A DNA stretch of 64,000 bases from Pseudomonadota bacterium (GTDB lineage: Bacteria; Bdellovibrionota; Bacteriovoracia; Bacteriovoracales; Bacteriovoracaceae). Numbering within the stretch: position 1 is the stretch's first letter; each line of letters begins with the position of its first letter. The notes beneath the pieces are model-generated. The model was given only the letters and a program-made list of their open reading frames with translations, did no database searches and was not told where the DNA came from. The stretch lies in NCBI GenBank assembly GCA_027487685.1, contig JAIYDC010000081.1, positions 1 through 64,000 of the forward strand, in the 5' to 3' direction. The position numbers and the translations under genes were made by a program. Of the stretch, positions 18,656 through 28,720 are shown one piece after another.

Positions 18656-19597
18656 ATGAAACAGCTACTTCTCATCCTCACCTTCCCTCTCCTATTCCTG
18701 ACAGCGTGTCAGGAGAAGGGCGCTACCAGGAAGAGCAGTAGTTCGAGTCAACTTCAGTGTAACTTGAATCAGAATTTCTATTACCAGCCCGGTTGTCCCG
18801 GCTTCTGCCAGAGCTACCCTACTCATGCGATGTGTTATAGCTCTAACACTGGGGGAACGACAGGAACCACCACTGGCACAACCGTCGGTGGAACGAGCGG
18901 GGGAACCACCGGAATCATCACCAATCCGTTTGATCAAGTGGCCTCAAGTGCAGTGAACTCGAACTGGGGTGTTAAGTATCCCGGAGGTGTTCCGTCCGGG
19001 AGCTGCTCAGCTCCCTACAATCCGTCAGGGATAAATTTCACTCCCTATAATACGCGAAAAGCGACGATGACCATCGTAGGAAAGTCCTTCTACAGCCCGG
19101 CCTCGGGAGTCGCCGCCAATTACACGAATACCTCTTCGCTCTTAAAATCTGTTTCCGGTGCTCAGACGCTGTTCTCAACCGATGCCGCTCTAAAAGTCCG
19201 GTTTAAAGTTATCCAACAGCCTGAGACCTCGAATGCATCTCCCTACTGCTACGGCCGCGCCAGCGGCGCTTCGATTCCAGGCTACACCAAGTTACAGTTT
19301 AACGTGCAATTAGTCGGAACTCGCGCGAACGGCACCACTGAAACGGAACCTCTCGGCACCTACACCATCGGTGTCAACTCTTGTACCCCGGCCATCGACC
19401 TATCGTCCTATGCCTCAGCATATCCGGGAGGCGTGTATCTTGTCGTCGGCAGCGTAAGAGGTAACCAGGGCCCAGTGAACTTTGATTACTGGACCATCGG
19501 TTTCAATAGCTCGTCCTCTTTCGCAGACATTAGAACGCAAGATTGCTGGGTGCTTGACGTGGAGGTCGCGGCCGACGGAACCAAGACCTTCGACTAA
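18656..19597 (+). CDS. Secreted lipoprotein with Gly/Thr-rich linker
   Basis: LFLTACQ lipobox; GGTTGTTTGTTVGGTSGGTTG linker then globular domain. Confidence 0.75.
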   Translation: MKQLLLILTFPLLFLTACQEKGATRKSSSSSQLQCNLNQNFYYQPGCPGFCQSYPTHAMCYSSNTGGTTGTTTGTTVGGTSGGTTGIITNPFDQVASSAVNSNWGVKYPGGVPSGSCSAPYNPSGINFTPYNTRKATMTIVGKSFYSPASGVAANYTNTSSLLKSVSGAQTLFSTDAALKVRFKVIQQPETSNASPYCYGRASGASIPGYTKLQFNVQLVGTRANGTTETEPLGTYTIGVNSCTPAIDLSSYASAYPGGVYLVVGSVRGNQGPVNFDYWTIGFNSSSSFADIRTQDCWVLDVEVAADGTKTFD

Positions 19598-20541
19598 AGC
19601 TTCATGAGGTCGAGAATGGCGTCCGCAAGGTTGCGCCTGAGAGCAAAACTCACTTCGACTAAGAGACCAGGACAGGTGATATTCACCTCCTGCACAGAAT
19701 CCCCGAGAATATCAAAGGCGACCCAATCCACTCCGAACGTTGAGAGCTCGGCAACTATCGCTTCGCACTGCTGGCGAGTCTTTGCAGTCAGAGGCTCAGC
19801 GTGGAACGTTGCACCCTGAGCGATGTTTGATAAAAACTCACCATCCTTAGGAGTCTTGAGAATTGTTCCAAGTTCGTGCCCTTTAAAGTAAAGGGAGCGA
19901 ATCTCGCCTTTTGTGACCGCCTCGATGAACGGCTGGACAATCACCGGCCCTTGAAGCTCAATCACTTTTTCCTCAAAGCGTGACTCCCATTCATCTGGCC
20001 CAAGCTTCTCCACTCCGAGGCCAGAATAGAGGTCCATAGGCTTCAGGATCAGCGCCGAGGGCCTCGGGTCCAGGTGGTGCACGAATTGCCGCGCCAGCGC
20101 CAGATTCTGGCCTACGTAGCTCGCCGTCGCTCCAGGTGTTCTGTAAGCATAAAGCTTCTCATTAAAATTCATGATGCCACGGGGATCGTTCATGACCTTA
20201 ATTCCCATCGCCACCAGATTATCAAGCATCCAGAGAATGCGCAGGTAGCGGGAGTCGAAGGGCGGGTCAAGCCGCATATGGATCACGTCATCAGTCGTAA
20301 GCTCAATGACTTTCTCGTCGAAAGTTTCAAAGTCCGCCAGATAGATCTGATCTTCTCGGAGCGTTCCTCGAAACGAGTGAACCCGTAGTTTCTGAGGGCC
20401 CAAGTTATGGATCGCGAAGTCACGCTCGAAAAAAATATATGTCTCAATTCCCCGGCGCTGCATGGCCAGGGCGAGCATCAAAGAGGAATCTTTCTTGATC
20501 GTTAACCGCTCAAGGGGATCAATCAGCAGCAATTGGCGCAT
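19594..20541 (-). CDS. gshB: Glutathione synthase
   Basis: MRLDPPFDSRYL, VMNDPRGIMNFNEKLYA, VDWVAFDILGDSVQEVNITCPG. Confidence 0.85.
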   Translation of the reverse strand: MRQLLLIDPLERLTIKKDSSLMLALAMQRRGIETYIFFERDFAIHNLGPQKLRVHSFRGTLREDQIYLADFETFDEKVIELTTDDVIHMRLDPPFDSRYLRILWMLDNLVAMGIKVMNDPRGIMNFNEKLYAYRTPGATASYVGQNLALARQFVHHLDPRPSALILKPMDLYSGLGVEKLGPDEWESRFEEKVIELQGPVIVQPFIEAVTKGEIRSLYFKGHELGTILKTPKDGEFLSNIAQGATFHAEPLTAKTRQQCEAIVAELSTFGVDWVAFDILGDSVQEVNITCPGLLVEVSFALRRNLADAILDLMKL

Positions 20542-21598
20542 GTGGTACCTTTAGTTTGAGCTTCAGATGATCTTCAAAAGTTGGGGCCTTATCCTGATCC
20601 CGGAAGTACTTGTGCTCCATCTTAAGCCAAGCGAGGAATTGTTTTAAGTTCAAATTATTCTCAATCTTAAGTTTCTCCAAGAAGTCTTGCTCTTCCTCAT
20701 AGGTCAGGAACGCAGCGAAGGAGGCCTGATTCCATTCATCCTTTATGTCGCAATCATCCTCAGGTAGCTCGAGCTTTCGGCAGTGGGCGTTAATTTCTGG
20801 CAGAAAAACCTCTGCTACAAAGCGCTGAGTCAGCTCGTCTGCTTTCTTATCCGTAAGAAAGCCCCCGAGCTTTCCGAACTCACCCTGAAGGATTGCAATC
20901 AAATCCACAACCCGTTTGGCGAGAAGCGTCTTCTTTCGCTCGGTCGCGAGGTAAGTTTCGAGTTCTGTCCTACCCTTGAAGTACTCCTGAAGGAGTTCCT
21001 TTCCGTAAAGAGTGGCCAGGTTCTCATTCAGGTCGACCTCGTTTTTGATAAAAAAGATCGTATGAAAGAGTTCGTGAAAAACAAGCTCTGCGAGTTCCAG
21101 GTCATCGTAGTGAAAAAAAGACGAAAGGATCCGGTCTTCAAAATAGCCCAGAGTTGAGTACGCATAGACAGGCCTGACATAGGTGACAAGATTTTCATCC
21201 TCCGTGAGTTCCTTGGCGAAGGCCTCGGCCGATGACTTCTCATAGAATCCAAGATACGGAAAACTCCCGAGGAGGGGAAAAGAGTGCTCTTTCGCTTCGA
21301 TTTTTCGATGCTCACTGGCGATCACAAGGTAAGTCACGGCCTTGTTTGCCAGCATCGTCGTCTTAGTGTAGATCCCTGTCTCGCGCTCCCCGAAATAATG
21401 ATAGAAAAATTTCTTATACTCCCCCACCAGAAGTACCTTGCGCTTCATCTCCTCCGGCACTTTGGGATCGTCTAGAAACTCCTCGTTGGAGCGAGCACCA
21501 TACTGAACCCTACTCCAGCCTATACCTTGCTCTGTGATGTAACTCATCATAGAGCAGCCCGAGCAGAAGACAAGAATGATCAGAAGTTTTAGAGTCAT
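20519..21598 (-). CDS. Putative zinc aminopeptidase lipoprotein (PF10023-like)
   Basis: LAELVFHELFHTIFF...NENLAT motif; CSGC lipobox. Confidence 0.8.
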   Translation of the reverse strand: MTLKLLIILVFCSGCSMMSYITEQGIGWSRVQYGARSNEEFLDDPKVPEEMKRKVLLVGEYKKFFYHYFGERETGIYTKTTMLANKAVTYLVIASEHRKIEAKEHSFPLLGSFPYLGFYEKSSAEAFAKELTEDENLVTYVRPVYAYSTLGYFEDRILSSFFHYDDLELAELVFHELFHTIFFIKNEVDLNENLATLYGKELLQEYFKGRTELETYLATERKKTLLAKRVVDLIAILQGEFGKLGGFLTDKKADELTQRFVAEVFLPEINAHCRKLELPEDDCDIKDEWNQASFAAFLTYEEEQDFLEKLKIENNLNLKQFLAWLKMEHKYFRDQDKAPTFEDHLKLKLKVPHAPIAAD

Positions 21599-21667
21599 AG
21601 GAATTATTCTAACCCAATGGCATAAACCTTCAACCCATCAAGAGGACCAAGTGCTCCACTCTCCTAC

Positions 21668-22027
21668 TTAAGGCCAATTCTTTCGCGTGACGACGAAGAG
21701 ACAGACTGAAATCAGGATAAGAGTGACTCCAAGTTTAACGGCGAAATGAATGGTGGGAGTCGAATAGATGACAACCAAAGAGAAGGTGATCATGGTGGCA
21801 CATAGGACCTTGGCCCGAGGTCTGATGACCCGATTATCCTGCCAGTCTTTAATTCCCCTGCCGGCAATAGGAAGTGCCAAGAGCCAGGCGTGGAAGCGCG
21901 GGGATGACTTGGAAAAAAGGTAGGCCGATAGGATCAAAAATGGGGTGGTCGGGATTATCGGGAGAAAAGCTCCAATAATCCCCAGGACGAAACTGATCCA
22001 GGCAATGCCGAACCAGAGAAGCTTCAC
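21668..22027 (-). CDS. YbaN/DUF454 family membrane protein
   Basis: GIIGAFLPIIPTTPFLILSAYLFSKSSPRFHAWL. Confidence 0.9.
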   Translation of the reverse strand: MKLLWFGIAWISFVLGIIGAFLPIIPTTPFLILSAYLFSKSSPRFHAWLLALPIAGRGIKDWQDNRVIRPRAKVLCATMITFSLVVIYSTPTIHFAVKLGVTLILISVCLFVVTRKNWP

Positions 22028-23442
22028 GGCCTTTTACCGAGATCCCGCAGAACTTTCCCTTGGGTCGACAGTGCTGTCGCTGAGGTGATCTCAACGTCGA
22101 CCCAGTGCCACTGGTAATCTTGCTCGAGGGATTCCGGCTCAAAGTGGACCAGGCGGTAACACGAGGTTCGCCCGGTCCACTTGGTGACTCCTTTAGATAG
22201 CCCCTTCTCTTCGACTAAGATGCGGAAGGTCTTCCCTATCATCCCCTGGCGGATCGATTCTTGGATCTTGAGCTGCCGATCCTGGATCTCACGCAGGCGA
22301 CGGCCCCGGATATCGTCAGAAAGGACGTCATTCATGCGCGCCGCCTTGGTCCCTTTGCGAGCGGAGAAGGCGTAAGAATAAATAAAATCAAACTGCGCTT
22401 GATCTAGAAGTCGGAGTGTTGCTTCATGCTCCTCCTCGGTCTCATTGGGAAAGCCAGCGATGATGTCGCTTGAGATAGTCATCTGTGGATTCGCTGCGCG
22501 CATCTTACCAATCAGGTCGAGGTAGTGCTCGGCGGTGTACTCACGGAGCATGCGCTGGAGAACCGTATTAGAACCGGACTGGACTGGAAGGTGAAGGTGG
22601 TTTGCAAGCTTCTTGGAGTTCCGGTGGGCCTCGACCAGATCGTCGGTCACGTCATAGGGGTGAGAGGTTGTATACCGCAGGCGCTCGAGACCCTGAATTG
22701 CCTCGAGCTCCATGATGAGTTGCCCTAAGGATTCACCATTATCTTTGCCGTAGGAATTCACGTTCTGACCCAGCAGCATGACCTCCTGAACTCCAGAGAT
22801 CTCTACCAGGCGGCGTACATCTTTAACCACCTCTTCCAGCCGGCGGGATTTCTCCCGGCCACGAGTGAAGGGAACAATACAGTAGGAGCAGAATTTATCG
22901 CAGCCCTTAATGATGTTCACAAAGGCCATAGGAGATCCGTGAGTGATTTTCGTTTCGATCGAATAATTGTCGGAGCGATCCCAGCTTGTTACCGCGAATT
23001 TTTTCTCGCCTGCGTATGCTCGGTAGACCATCTCACCGATGTTGTCCACCACGTCGGTCCCGAAGGCGAAATCGAGCTGCTTGTACTTACCAATCAACTC
23101 CTTCCCCTCAGTCTGGGCGATACAACCGCCGGCCGCAACGATGACGTTTTTCTTAAGACCTGTCTCCGGATTGATGTCCGCATTCGCCTTGAGTTTCTTC
23201 ATTTCCCCAAGATGGGAATAGAATTTTTGGTTCGCAAGATCTCTCACTGCACAGGTGTTAAAGATCACCAAATCAGCGTCTGACTTCTCTTCGGTCTTGG
23301 TGAAGTTAAGTCCCGAGAGGTGGGACATGATGCGCTCGCTATCGTGGTAATTCATCTGACAGCCGTATGTCTTCATCCAGACTTTACGGGGGGGGAATTC
23401 GAGCTCTCCGACTTTTACAGTCGTGGTTTCAGTTGGTTCCAT
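22024..23442 (-). CDS. miaB: tRNA-2-methylthio-N6-dimethylallyladenosine synthase
   Basis: MKTYGCQMNYHDSERI, IKGCDKFCSYCIVPFTRGREKSR, TSHP, LPVQSGS. Confidence 0.97.
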   Translation of the reverse strand: MEPTETTTVKVGELEFPPRKVWMKTYGCQMNYHDSERIMSHLSGLNFTKTEEKSDADLVIFNTCAVRDLANQKFYSHLGEMKKLKANADINPETGLKKNVIVAAGGCIAQTEGKELIGKYKQLDFAFGTDVVDNIGEMVYRAYAGEKKFAVTSWDRSDNYSIETKITHGSPMAFVNIIKGCDKFCSYCIVPFTRGREKSRRLEEVVKDVRRLVEISGVQEVMLLGQNVNSYGKDNGESLGQLIMELEAIQGLERLRYTTSHPYDVTDDLVEAHRNSKKLANHLHLPVQSGSNTVLQRMLREYTAEHYLDLIGKMRAANPQMTISSDIIAGFPNETEEEHEATLRLLDQAQFDFIYSYAFSARKGTKAARMNDVLSDDIRGRRLREIQDRQLKIQESIRQGMIGKTFRILVEEKGLSKGVTKWTGRTSCYRLVHFEPESLEQDYQWHWVDVEITSATALSTQGKVLRDLGKRP

Positions 23443-23524
23443 GCATACCTCAAAACTTTAGCTGTTAAATCTAAGACTGAGTTTGTTTTGGCGCAATATA
23501 GCAAGGCCTGTCAGCAGCGTCTAC

Positions 23525-24127
23525 TTAGATAATGTCCAACTGCAGAGCGATATAGAAGGTCAGGTTAAACATGAAGTGTAGGAAAATAGGTGCGAAGACT
23601 GAATGGAACCGAAGCATCGCCTGCCCACAGATGAGGCCCAAGACGAAAGTGTAGAACACCTGGAATCCGATGAACGGAACGTACTCCGCACTAAGGACCT
23701 GGAGTCCCACCAGATGGGAGAAGGCGAAAACGGCAGCGACGAGCAGACTTGTAATGTTCTTACCTCCGACGCAACCCACTAGATAGCGCTGGAAAGTCTG
23801 CCGGAACACCAACTCTTCAAGAATCGGTGCAAAAAACAGTAAGTGCCACTCAAGGCCCGAGACAAGTCGGAAGGGAGTCTCGATATCCATGTACCAGATC
23901 GCTGCCAGAGCACCGACCGCGAGAAGAAAGATCTCTGCCATGGCCTTGAAGGTCTGAGTATTGATGGACCAGCGGAACTTCCAGGGAAGTCGAAAAATGA
24001 ACGAGACACCAAGGGCAAAGAAAAGATCAAAAATGTAGGAAAAAGAAATCGCAGTGGGCAGTTTGTGCCACGGGAGACCCCAGGAAAATCCGAAATAGAT
24101 GGCAACGAGCAAAAAAAAGCCTATCAA
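23525..24127 (-). CDS. CPBP family intramembrane metalloprotease
   Basis: PILEELVFRQTFQRYL and FAFSHL motifs. Confidence 0.88.
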   Translation of the reverse strand: MIGFFLLVAIYFGFSWGLPWHKLPTAISFSYIFDLFFALGVSFIFRLPWKFRWSINTQTFKAMAEIFLLAVGALAAIWYMDIETPFRLVSGLEWHLLFFAPILEELVFRQTFQRYLVGCVGGKNITSLLVAAVFAFSHLVGLQVLSAEYVPFIGFQVFYTFVLGLICGQAMLRFHSVFAPIFLHFMFNLTFYIALQLDII

Positions 24128-24837
24128 ACGATTTCTCCCACCTGGGCCAGCTGATGCAGTAGCTTTGTTATTTCATCATAAAACTGAGGTTTTGTAACTT
24201 TGATTGTTTGCTGGAAGGCCGGGGCCTTGCTCTCCCCATGGCCCTGATCTCTATCATTGAAGACAACAATCAGAAGAGAAAAGTCATCTTGAAGGTAGAA
24301 AAAAATATCAAGGTTAAACGCCATCAAACGCAGGACTCTTACACCCGTCTCCGGAACAATCCCAGAAAAGCACGCCGCTGTGAGAATCAGGTCAGGCCTT
24401 GACCGCAGAGTCTCCAGCGCCCGTGACAGGGTCCCGAAGCTCGCCTGGATCCACTGTAAGGCCCGGGCCTCGCTCTGAAAGTCCAGAGCTGTCGCTCCTG
24501 ACACAGGTGCCCGCATGAACTCGTGGCCCGATTCGATCCCGAATTTTAGGGTGGAGTGAATCGCAAGATTCATGAGAGTGCGGGATTCCTCAATAGATCC
24601 CCGCAGTGACTTTCGACGAATGAGCTTGTCCTTTTCAAAGAACAACAACTCGTTGCCGCCGGAACGAAGCCAGTGGATAACTTTTGACGAAGGACCCTGC
24701 ACCTCCACAGTCCATTGCCGACTACCGGGAACTTTTAAGTCGAAGTTCCAGGTCACGACACGCCAATAACTCCCCAACGGATTAAACTCAAGAAAAAGGT
24801 CTTTCGGTGCAGGCCCAAAGAATCCCCACAGGCTCAC
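24124..24837 (-). CDS. Hypothetical protein
   Basis: ORF in compact operon; 4-nt overlaps on both sides. Confidence 0.65.
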   Translation of the reverse strand: MSLWGFFGPAPKDLFLEFNPLGSYWRVVTWNFDLKVPGSRQWTVEVQGPSSKVIHWLRSGGNELLFFEKDKLIRRKSLRGSIEESRTLMNLAIHSTLKFGIESGHEFMRAPVSGATALDFQSEARALQWIQASFGTLSRALETLRSRPDLILTAACFSGIVPETGVRVLRLMAFNLDIFFYLQDDFSLLIVVFNDRDQGHGESKAPAFQQTIKVTKPQFYDEITKLLHQLAQVGEIV

Positions 24838-25283
24838 GAGAGGATTTTCCCGAGGCTGTACTCGTGGAACCCCGGTGCCTCATGGTCCCGGTGATAACCC
24901 TCGATGGTGTATCCCTGTTTGAGTTTAATGGAGATCATGGCGTGGTTGGAGGAAAAGATCGTCGTCATGACCTTCCGGATTCCGCAGCGGCGGCATTCCT
25001 CTTCAATCGCTTGCGAAAGGCTTTGCCCTACCCCCTGACCTCGGTAGTCGTGAAAGACGGTGGTCTTAACAGTTTCAGCGAGAGTTGGTGTTTTAATTAT
25101 ATACCCCGTAATCCCTAGTTGAGTCTCCCCGCGGAACGCGCGGAAGTAGTGAGTGCCTCCCTGCATGATCTTTTCCACTGAAGGAAGCCAGGGGGAGGTC
25201 GGGTAATATTTGGCAAAGGCGGCAGCGAGCTCTGCTGCCTCTTCAGGATCTTGAGTATTGTAGGGCACGAGGTGGATTTTCAC
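24834..25283 (-). CDS. GNAT family N-acetyltransferase
   Basis: TTVFHDYRGQGVGQSLSQAIEEECRRCGIRKVMTTIFSSNHAMISIKLKQGY. Confidence 0.9.
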   Translation of the reverse strand: MKIHLVPYNTQDPEEAAELAAAFAKYYPTSPWLPSVEKIMQGGTHYFRAFRGETQLGITGYIIKTPTLAETVKTTVFHDYRGQGVGQSLSQAIEEECRRCGIRKVMTTIFSSNHAMISIKLKQGYTIEGYHRDHEAPGFHEYSLGKILS

Positions 25284-25822
25284 GTTTTCTGCTCCCGAAA
25301 GTAGTTCCAGATGTTGCTCCAGTCCTGGGCCGCGAAGAGCAGCTCACGATCCGACTCCTTCACCAGGCCCTGGGTCACGGCGTGGTCCAGGAAGGCGAGC
25401 AGGTGATCATAGTACCGCCCTACATTCAGAAGTGCGACAGGCTTTCGGTGAAACCCTAGCTGGCGCCAAGTGAGGATCTCAAAGAGCTCATCCAGTGTCC
25501 CCATGCCGCCTGGCAGGACAAGAAACGCATCAGAGAGATCATACATTAACTTTTTCCGGTCGTGCATACTGTTCACGACGTGAAGTTTCGTCAGGCCCCC
25601 ATGCGCGATTTCCTTTGTCTTCAGGGCCTCGGGGATGACCCCGGTCACCTCGCCGCCCAGTTCAAGCAAGCGGTCGGCCAGGGCCCCCATGATTCCGATG
25701 CTCGCACCTCCGTAGACCATGCCGATGTTTTCTTGGGCAAAGGATTCCATCAGATTCGACACGGCCCCAGCGACGGCGGGATCTCGGCTTCCACTCGCAC
25801 CGCAAAAGATACAGATTTTCAT
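25280..25822 (-). CDS. LOG/TIGR00730 family Rossmann-fold protein
   Basis: FCGASGSRDP, YGGASIGIMGALAD, LPGGMGTLDELFEILTWRQLG. Confidence 0.95.
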   Translation of the reverse strand: MKICIFCGASGSRDPAVAGAVSNLMESFAQENIGMVYGGASIGIMGALADRLLELGGEVTGVIPEALKTKEIAHGGLTKLHVVNSMHDRKKLMYDLSDAFLVLPGGMGTLDELFEILTWRQLGFHRKPVALLNVGRYYDHLLAFLDHAVTQGLVKESDRELLFAAQDWSNIWNYFREQKT

Positions 25823-26376
25823 GAAGGTCTCCTGATGGTCAGTCGCAGAAAAAGGATTTCTGCAACCAGGAACCCACCAAACGCGAGATAGAATCCTCCA
25901 GTCTTCCAAAAAAGCCAGACGGCCGTTGTTTCCCGTACCGCTACCCATGCCATAAAGGCCGCGAAGGTCAGGAGGAAAACGCACAGATGCCACTCGAGCA
26001 TACGATAAAATTCCACCGGAAGTGGTGGCGTCTGCTTTAAGTCCTTGAGCATCTCTAGGAGTAGAGATTCCTTACGTATTTTTTTAAAAATCAGGTAACC
26101 GCCCACCGCGATACCGGTGAATGTAGGTTGAAGTTTAAAAAAAAGACCTTCCTTTGCAACTAGGGCCACCCCTCCGAGGACGACAATTAGTGAAAGATTC
26201 AGTTTTGATAGGGTGTGGACATGGCCCGAGAATTTTTTCTCAAAGAGGATTTCGATCACACCCAGGATGACGCCACCAACAAGAGCAATCTCGAGGCTGT
26301 GGTATGTTTCAAGATACCAGTAAGCGAGTGCCGGCAGGAACGACAAGAGGAAATAAGGCCTTTGGGCGGTGTCCAT
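25819..26376 (-). CDS. YciB/IspZ-like inner-membrane septation protein
   Basis: Multi-TM; LVGGVILGVIEILFEKK... LQPTFTGIAVGGYLIFK...EFYRMLEWHLCVFLLTFAAFMAWV. Confidence 0.65.
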   Translation of the reverse strand: MDTAQRPYFLLSFLPALAYWYLETYHSLEIALVGGVILGVIEILFEKKFSGHVHTLSKLNLSLIVVLGGVALVAKEGLFFKLQPTFTGIAVGGYLIFKKIRKESLLLEMLKDLKQTPPLPVEFYRMLEWHLCVFLLTFAAFMAWVAVRETTAVWLFWKTGGFYLAFGGFLVAEILFLRLTIRRPS

Positions 26377-26389
26377 GTTGCCCAGAATC

Positions 26390-27322
26390 TTAAGCTATTT
26401 TGCGCAACTTTTCCTCACAATAGATCAGGTATTCTTCTCGAAAGTTGAGCGGATCGAGGATCTCGACGTGTTTCCCCAGCGTCATGAGCCACTCGAACAA
26501 AGATTCACAGGGCTCCACATAGGCGGCCCAAATAAGATCCCCTTGAGGATTGGTTATCATGCAGGGTTTACCTAGAAAATGGTGGTCTGGGAAAAGGTTG
26601 ATCGACTGGGGGTCATGAATTTTAAGGATAAGCCGTGTTTCGCGCTCGTTCATGGCCCGGATAGCGGCAATGAACTCTTCCACCTCAAAGGTCGTCACCT
26701 TAACCGGAGCTCCCTTCTGGAGTTCGCGGTATTCGTGGACCTCTTTGAGAGGAACCACCGTCAGGCAGTGATCTTCAAAATCTTCGGCTATGAGGGAAAG
26801 CTGACCTTCAAGGTGAAGGATCTTGCAGGGCACGAGTACGTACTCCCGTCCCTCAACGGTCGCAAGACCAATAAGCTGGCGCTCTTGAATGGCGGCTTCA
26901 AGATTATAGATCATTTGCTGCTGGTGCTCCGAGAGCTCCTGGTCCCAAAGGTCGATCTGATTCACTAAATCCATCACTACCCGAATCGGTCCATTTTCGG
27001 TGACCTTTCTTCGAAGCGATTGGGTAATAGCGGTGTGGGGCCCGGAGAAATTGTCCAGGATCTGATGGAGTTGGATCCATTCGGCCGGTGAAAGCGGGAG
27101 CATGTATTGAATGGCATCAGTCTTCAGATCAACCCAGTACTCGTTGTTCTTATGATAGACTTCCATCCCTGAGCCCGCCGGGAAAATCTGCCGCATAAAA
27201 CCCAGGGCCTCCTCAGGCTTCAGATTCATCTCCAAGGCCAGATCGGTGAGCCTGATTGATCCCTGCTTCTGCCCGAGCACCATGAGCTTTTTCCATACCA
27301 CTGAACTGAGAGCTCTATTCAT
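26390..27322 (-). CDS. WYL-domain transcriptional regulator
   Basis: HTH-like N-terminus; LVPCKILHLEGQLSLIAEDFEDHCLTVVPLKEV WYL-type region. Confidence 0.75.
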   Translation of the reverse strand: MNRALSSVVWKKLMVLGQKQGSIRLTDLALEMNLKPEEALGFMRQIFPAGSGMEVYHKNNEYWVDLKTDAIQYMLPLSPAEWIQLHQILDNFSGPHTAITQSLRRKVTENGPIRVVMDLVNQIDLWDQELSEHQQQMIYNLEAAIQERQLIGLATVEGREYVLVPCKILHLEGQLSLIAEDFEDHCLTVVPLKEVHEYRELQKGAPVKVTTFEVEEFIAAIRAMNERETRLILKIHDPQSINLFPDHHFLGKPCMITNPQGDLIWAAYVEPCESLFEWLMTLGKHVEILDPLNFREEYLIYCEEKLRKIA

Positions 27323-27409
27323 CCGTACCTCTTTTCTTGAGTAGTCTTATCGGGTACTCGCGAACAAGTCTTTAGTGCAAAAAGTAGGGATAAGGGTCAT
27401 AATTACGAA

Positions 27410-27892
27410 ATGAAGTATCTCATGGAAAAACCAGTACTTGCCCTCGGACTGCTCATGTTTGGCCTCTTCATTTACCAAGTCTCTAATGGCCAGAAGTGGG
27501 GCATCTTTCATAATGATAAATTGCTTACAACAAGCTGTCGGGGTGTTCTCATTCGACTTGAGAAGAAAGTCCCGGCCAACTGGAACATCCTGTGCGAAGG
27601 AAACAATCTTGCCGTCATCATCGACGAGGTGGCAGTGCCGCCGGGGGCCACCAACCTGCGCACCCTGCTCTATCGGCAGTTGGCGAACCATATGAGTTTC
27701 GTAGCACGGAATTCCCATTCGGATATTTTAGAGAAGGTCATGTTCGTGCGCTTCAAGCTGATTCACCCTAAGCTCACCATCAACGCTGTCACCGAGGGGC
27801 AGTTTATCGTGAAGCTTGCGACCTTAGAGTCGTCCGAGCATATCATGACTCACCTGAAGAGCACTGTTCAGGTCAAAGAAGACGCCAAATAA
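27410..27892 (+). CDS. Hypothetical membrane-anchored protein
   Basis: N-terminal TM; overlaps the convergent RluA gene by 69 nt. Confidence 0.6.
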   Translation: MKYLMEKPVLALGLLMFGLFIYQVSNGQKWGIFHNDKLLTTSCRGVLIRLEKKVPANWNILCEGNNLAVIIDEVAVPPGATNLRTLLYRQLANHMSFVARNSHSDILEKVMFVRFKLIHPKLTINAVTEGQFIVKLATLESSEHIMTHLKSTVQVKEDAK

Positions 27893-28720
27893 CTCGGCAT
27901 CAGCGTCTTCCGCCGTCTGGGAAAACTCATAGCGAAGGGCGTGAAGGAAGAGTCGCTCTGCCTGACTTCCTCCATAGAGTTCGTCTCCGAGGATAGGAAA
28001 GCCAAGGTGCGCCAGCTGAGCTCGAATCTGGTGCCGTAGTCCGGTCTTTAGCTTTACCAGCACGAGTGACTTCCCCTGTCTTGAGCTCACCTTGAGAACA
28101 GAAAGCGTCCCCTCAACTCCCTCGCCACCGGGAGCATCGGAGACCCGCTGCTTAAGACCTTTCTGCCCCGTAGGTCGCAAATAGTGGGTCCAGTGTCCCT
28201 CTTGTGCGAAGTCTCCCTCCACAATCGCCCAGTAGAATTTACGCTTCATCGCCGTCTCAAACTGTCCCCGGATAGTGCGCTGAAAAGCTATCGTCTTCGC
28301 AAGAACTACCACGCCTGAGGTTTCGTAATCGAGGCGGAACAGAAGGCCCCGGTCGTAGTTCTCCCGGTTCACTAAGAGCGGCGCCCAGCGATTCTCTACC
28401 ACGAGGAAGTTCAAGAGCGTATCTTTGTCTGAGTAAGACAATGGATGGCAGTGAAGAAACGGCGGCTTGTGAAGCACGAGATAGTCTTCAGTCTCCGCCA
28501 ATACCTTGACCGTCGGTCCCTCAAAGCATGGGTTAATTTCCATATGGTTCACCAGGGCCAGAGGCAGACGCACAACGTCTCGCGCTCGCACAGGAGAGGA
28601 CTGCTCTTTGGAGGAAAAAAATTTTTTGATGAGCTGCCCTGAGCTTCCGAGGAGCTCTTTTAGAGAGTCCTTAAGCGTCGTCCCGTCCCGGAGCCAGCAG
28701 ACCTCGACATGTTCCACCAT
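27824..28720 (-). CDS. RluA-family pseudouridine synthase
   Basis: LVLHKPPFLHCHPLS, LLFRLDYETSGVVVLAKT, TGLRHQIRAQLAHLGFPILGDELYGG. Confidence 0.95.
   Translation of the reverse strand: MVEHVEVCWLRDGTTLKDSLKELLGSSGQLIKKFFSSKEQSSPVRARDVVRLPLALVNHMEINPCFEGPTVKVLAETEDYLVLHKPPFLHCHPLSYSDKDTLLNFLVVENRWAPLLVNRENYDRGLLFRLDYETSGVVVLAKTIAFQRTIRGQFETAMKRKFYWAIVEGDFAQEGHWTHYLRPTGQKGLKQRVSDAPGGEGVEGTLSVLKVSSRQGKSLVLVKLKTGLRHQIRAQLAHLGFPILGDELYGGSQAERLFLHALRYEFSQTAEDADAELFGVFFDLNSALQVSHDMLGRL

Noticed and set aside
18840-18915. GGNACNAC-type repeat in the secreted lipoprotein gene as a possible CRISPR or mobile repeat
   Set aside because: It encodes a Gly/Thr-rich linker in frame; no spacers or regular repeat units.
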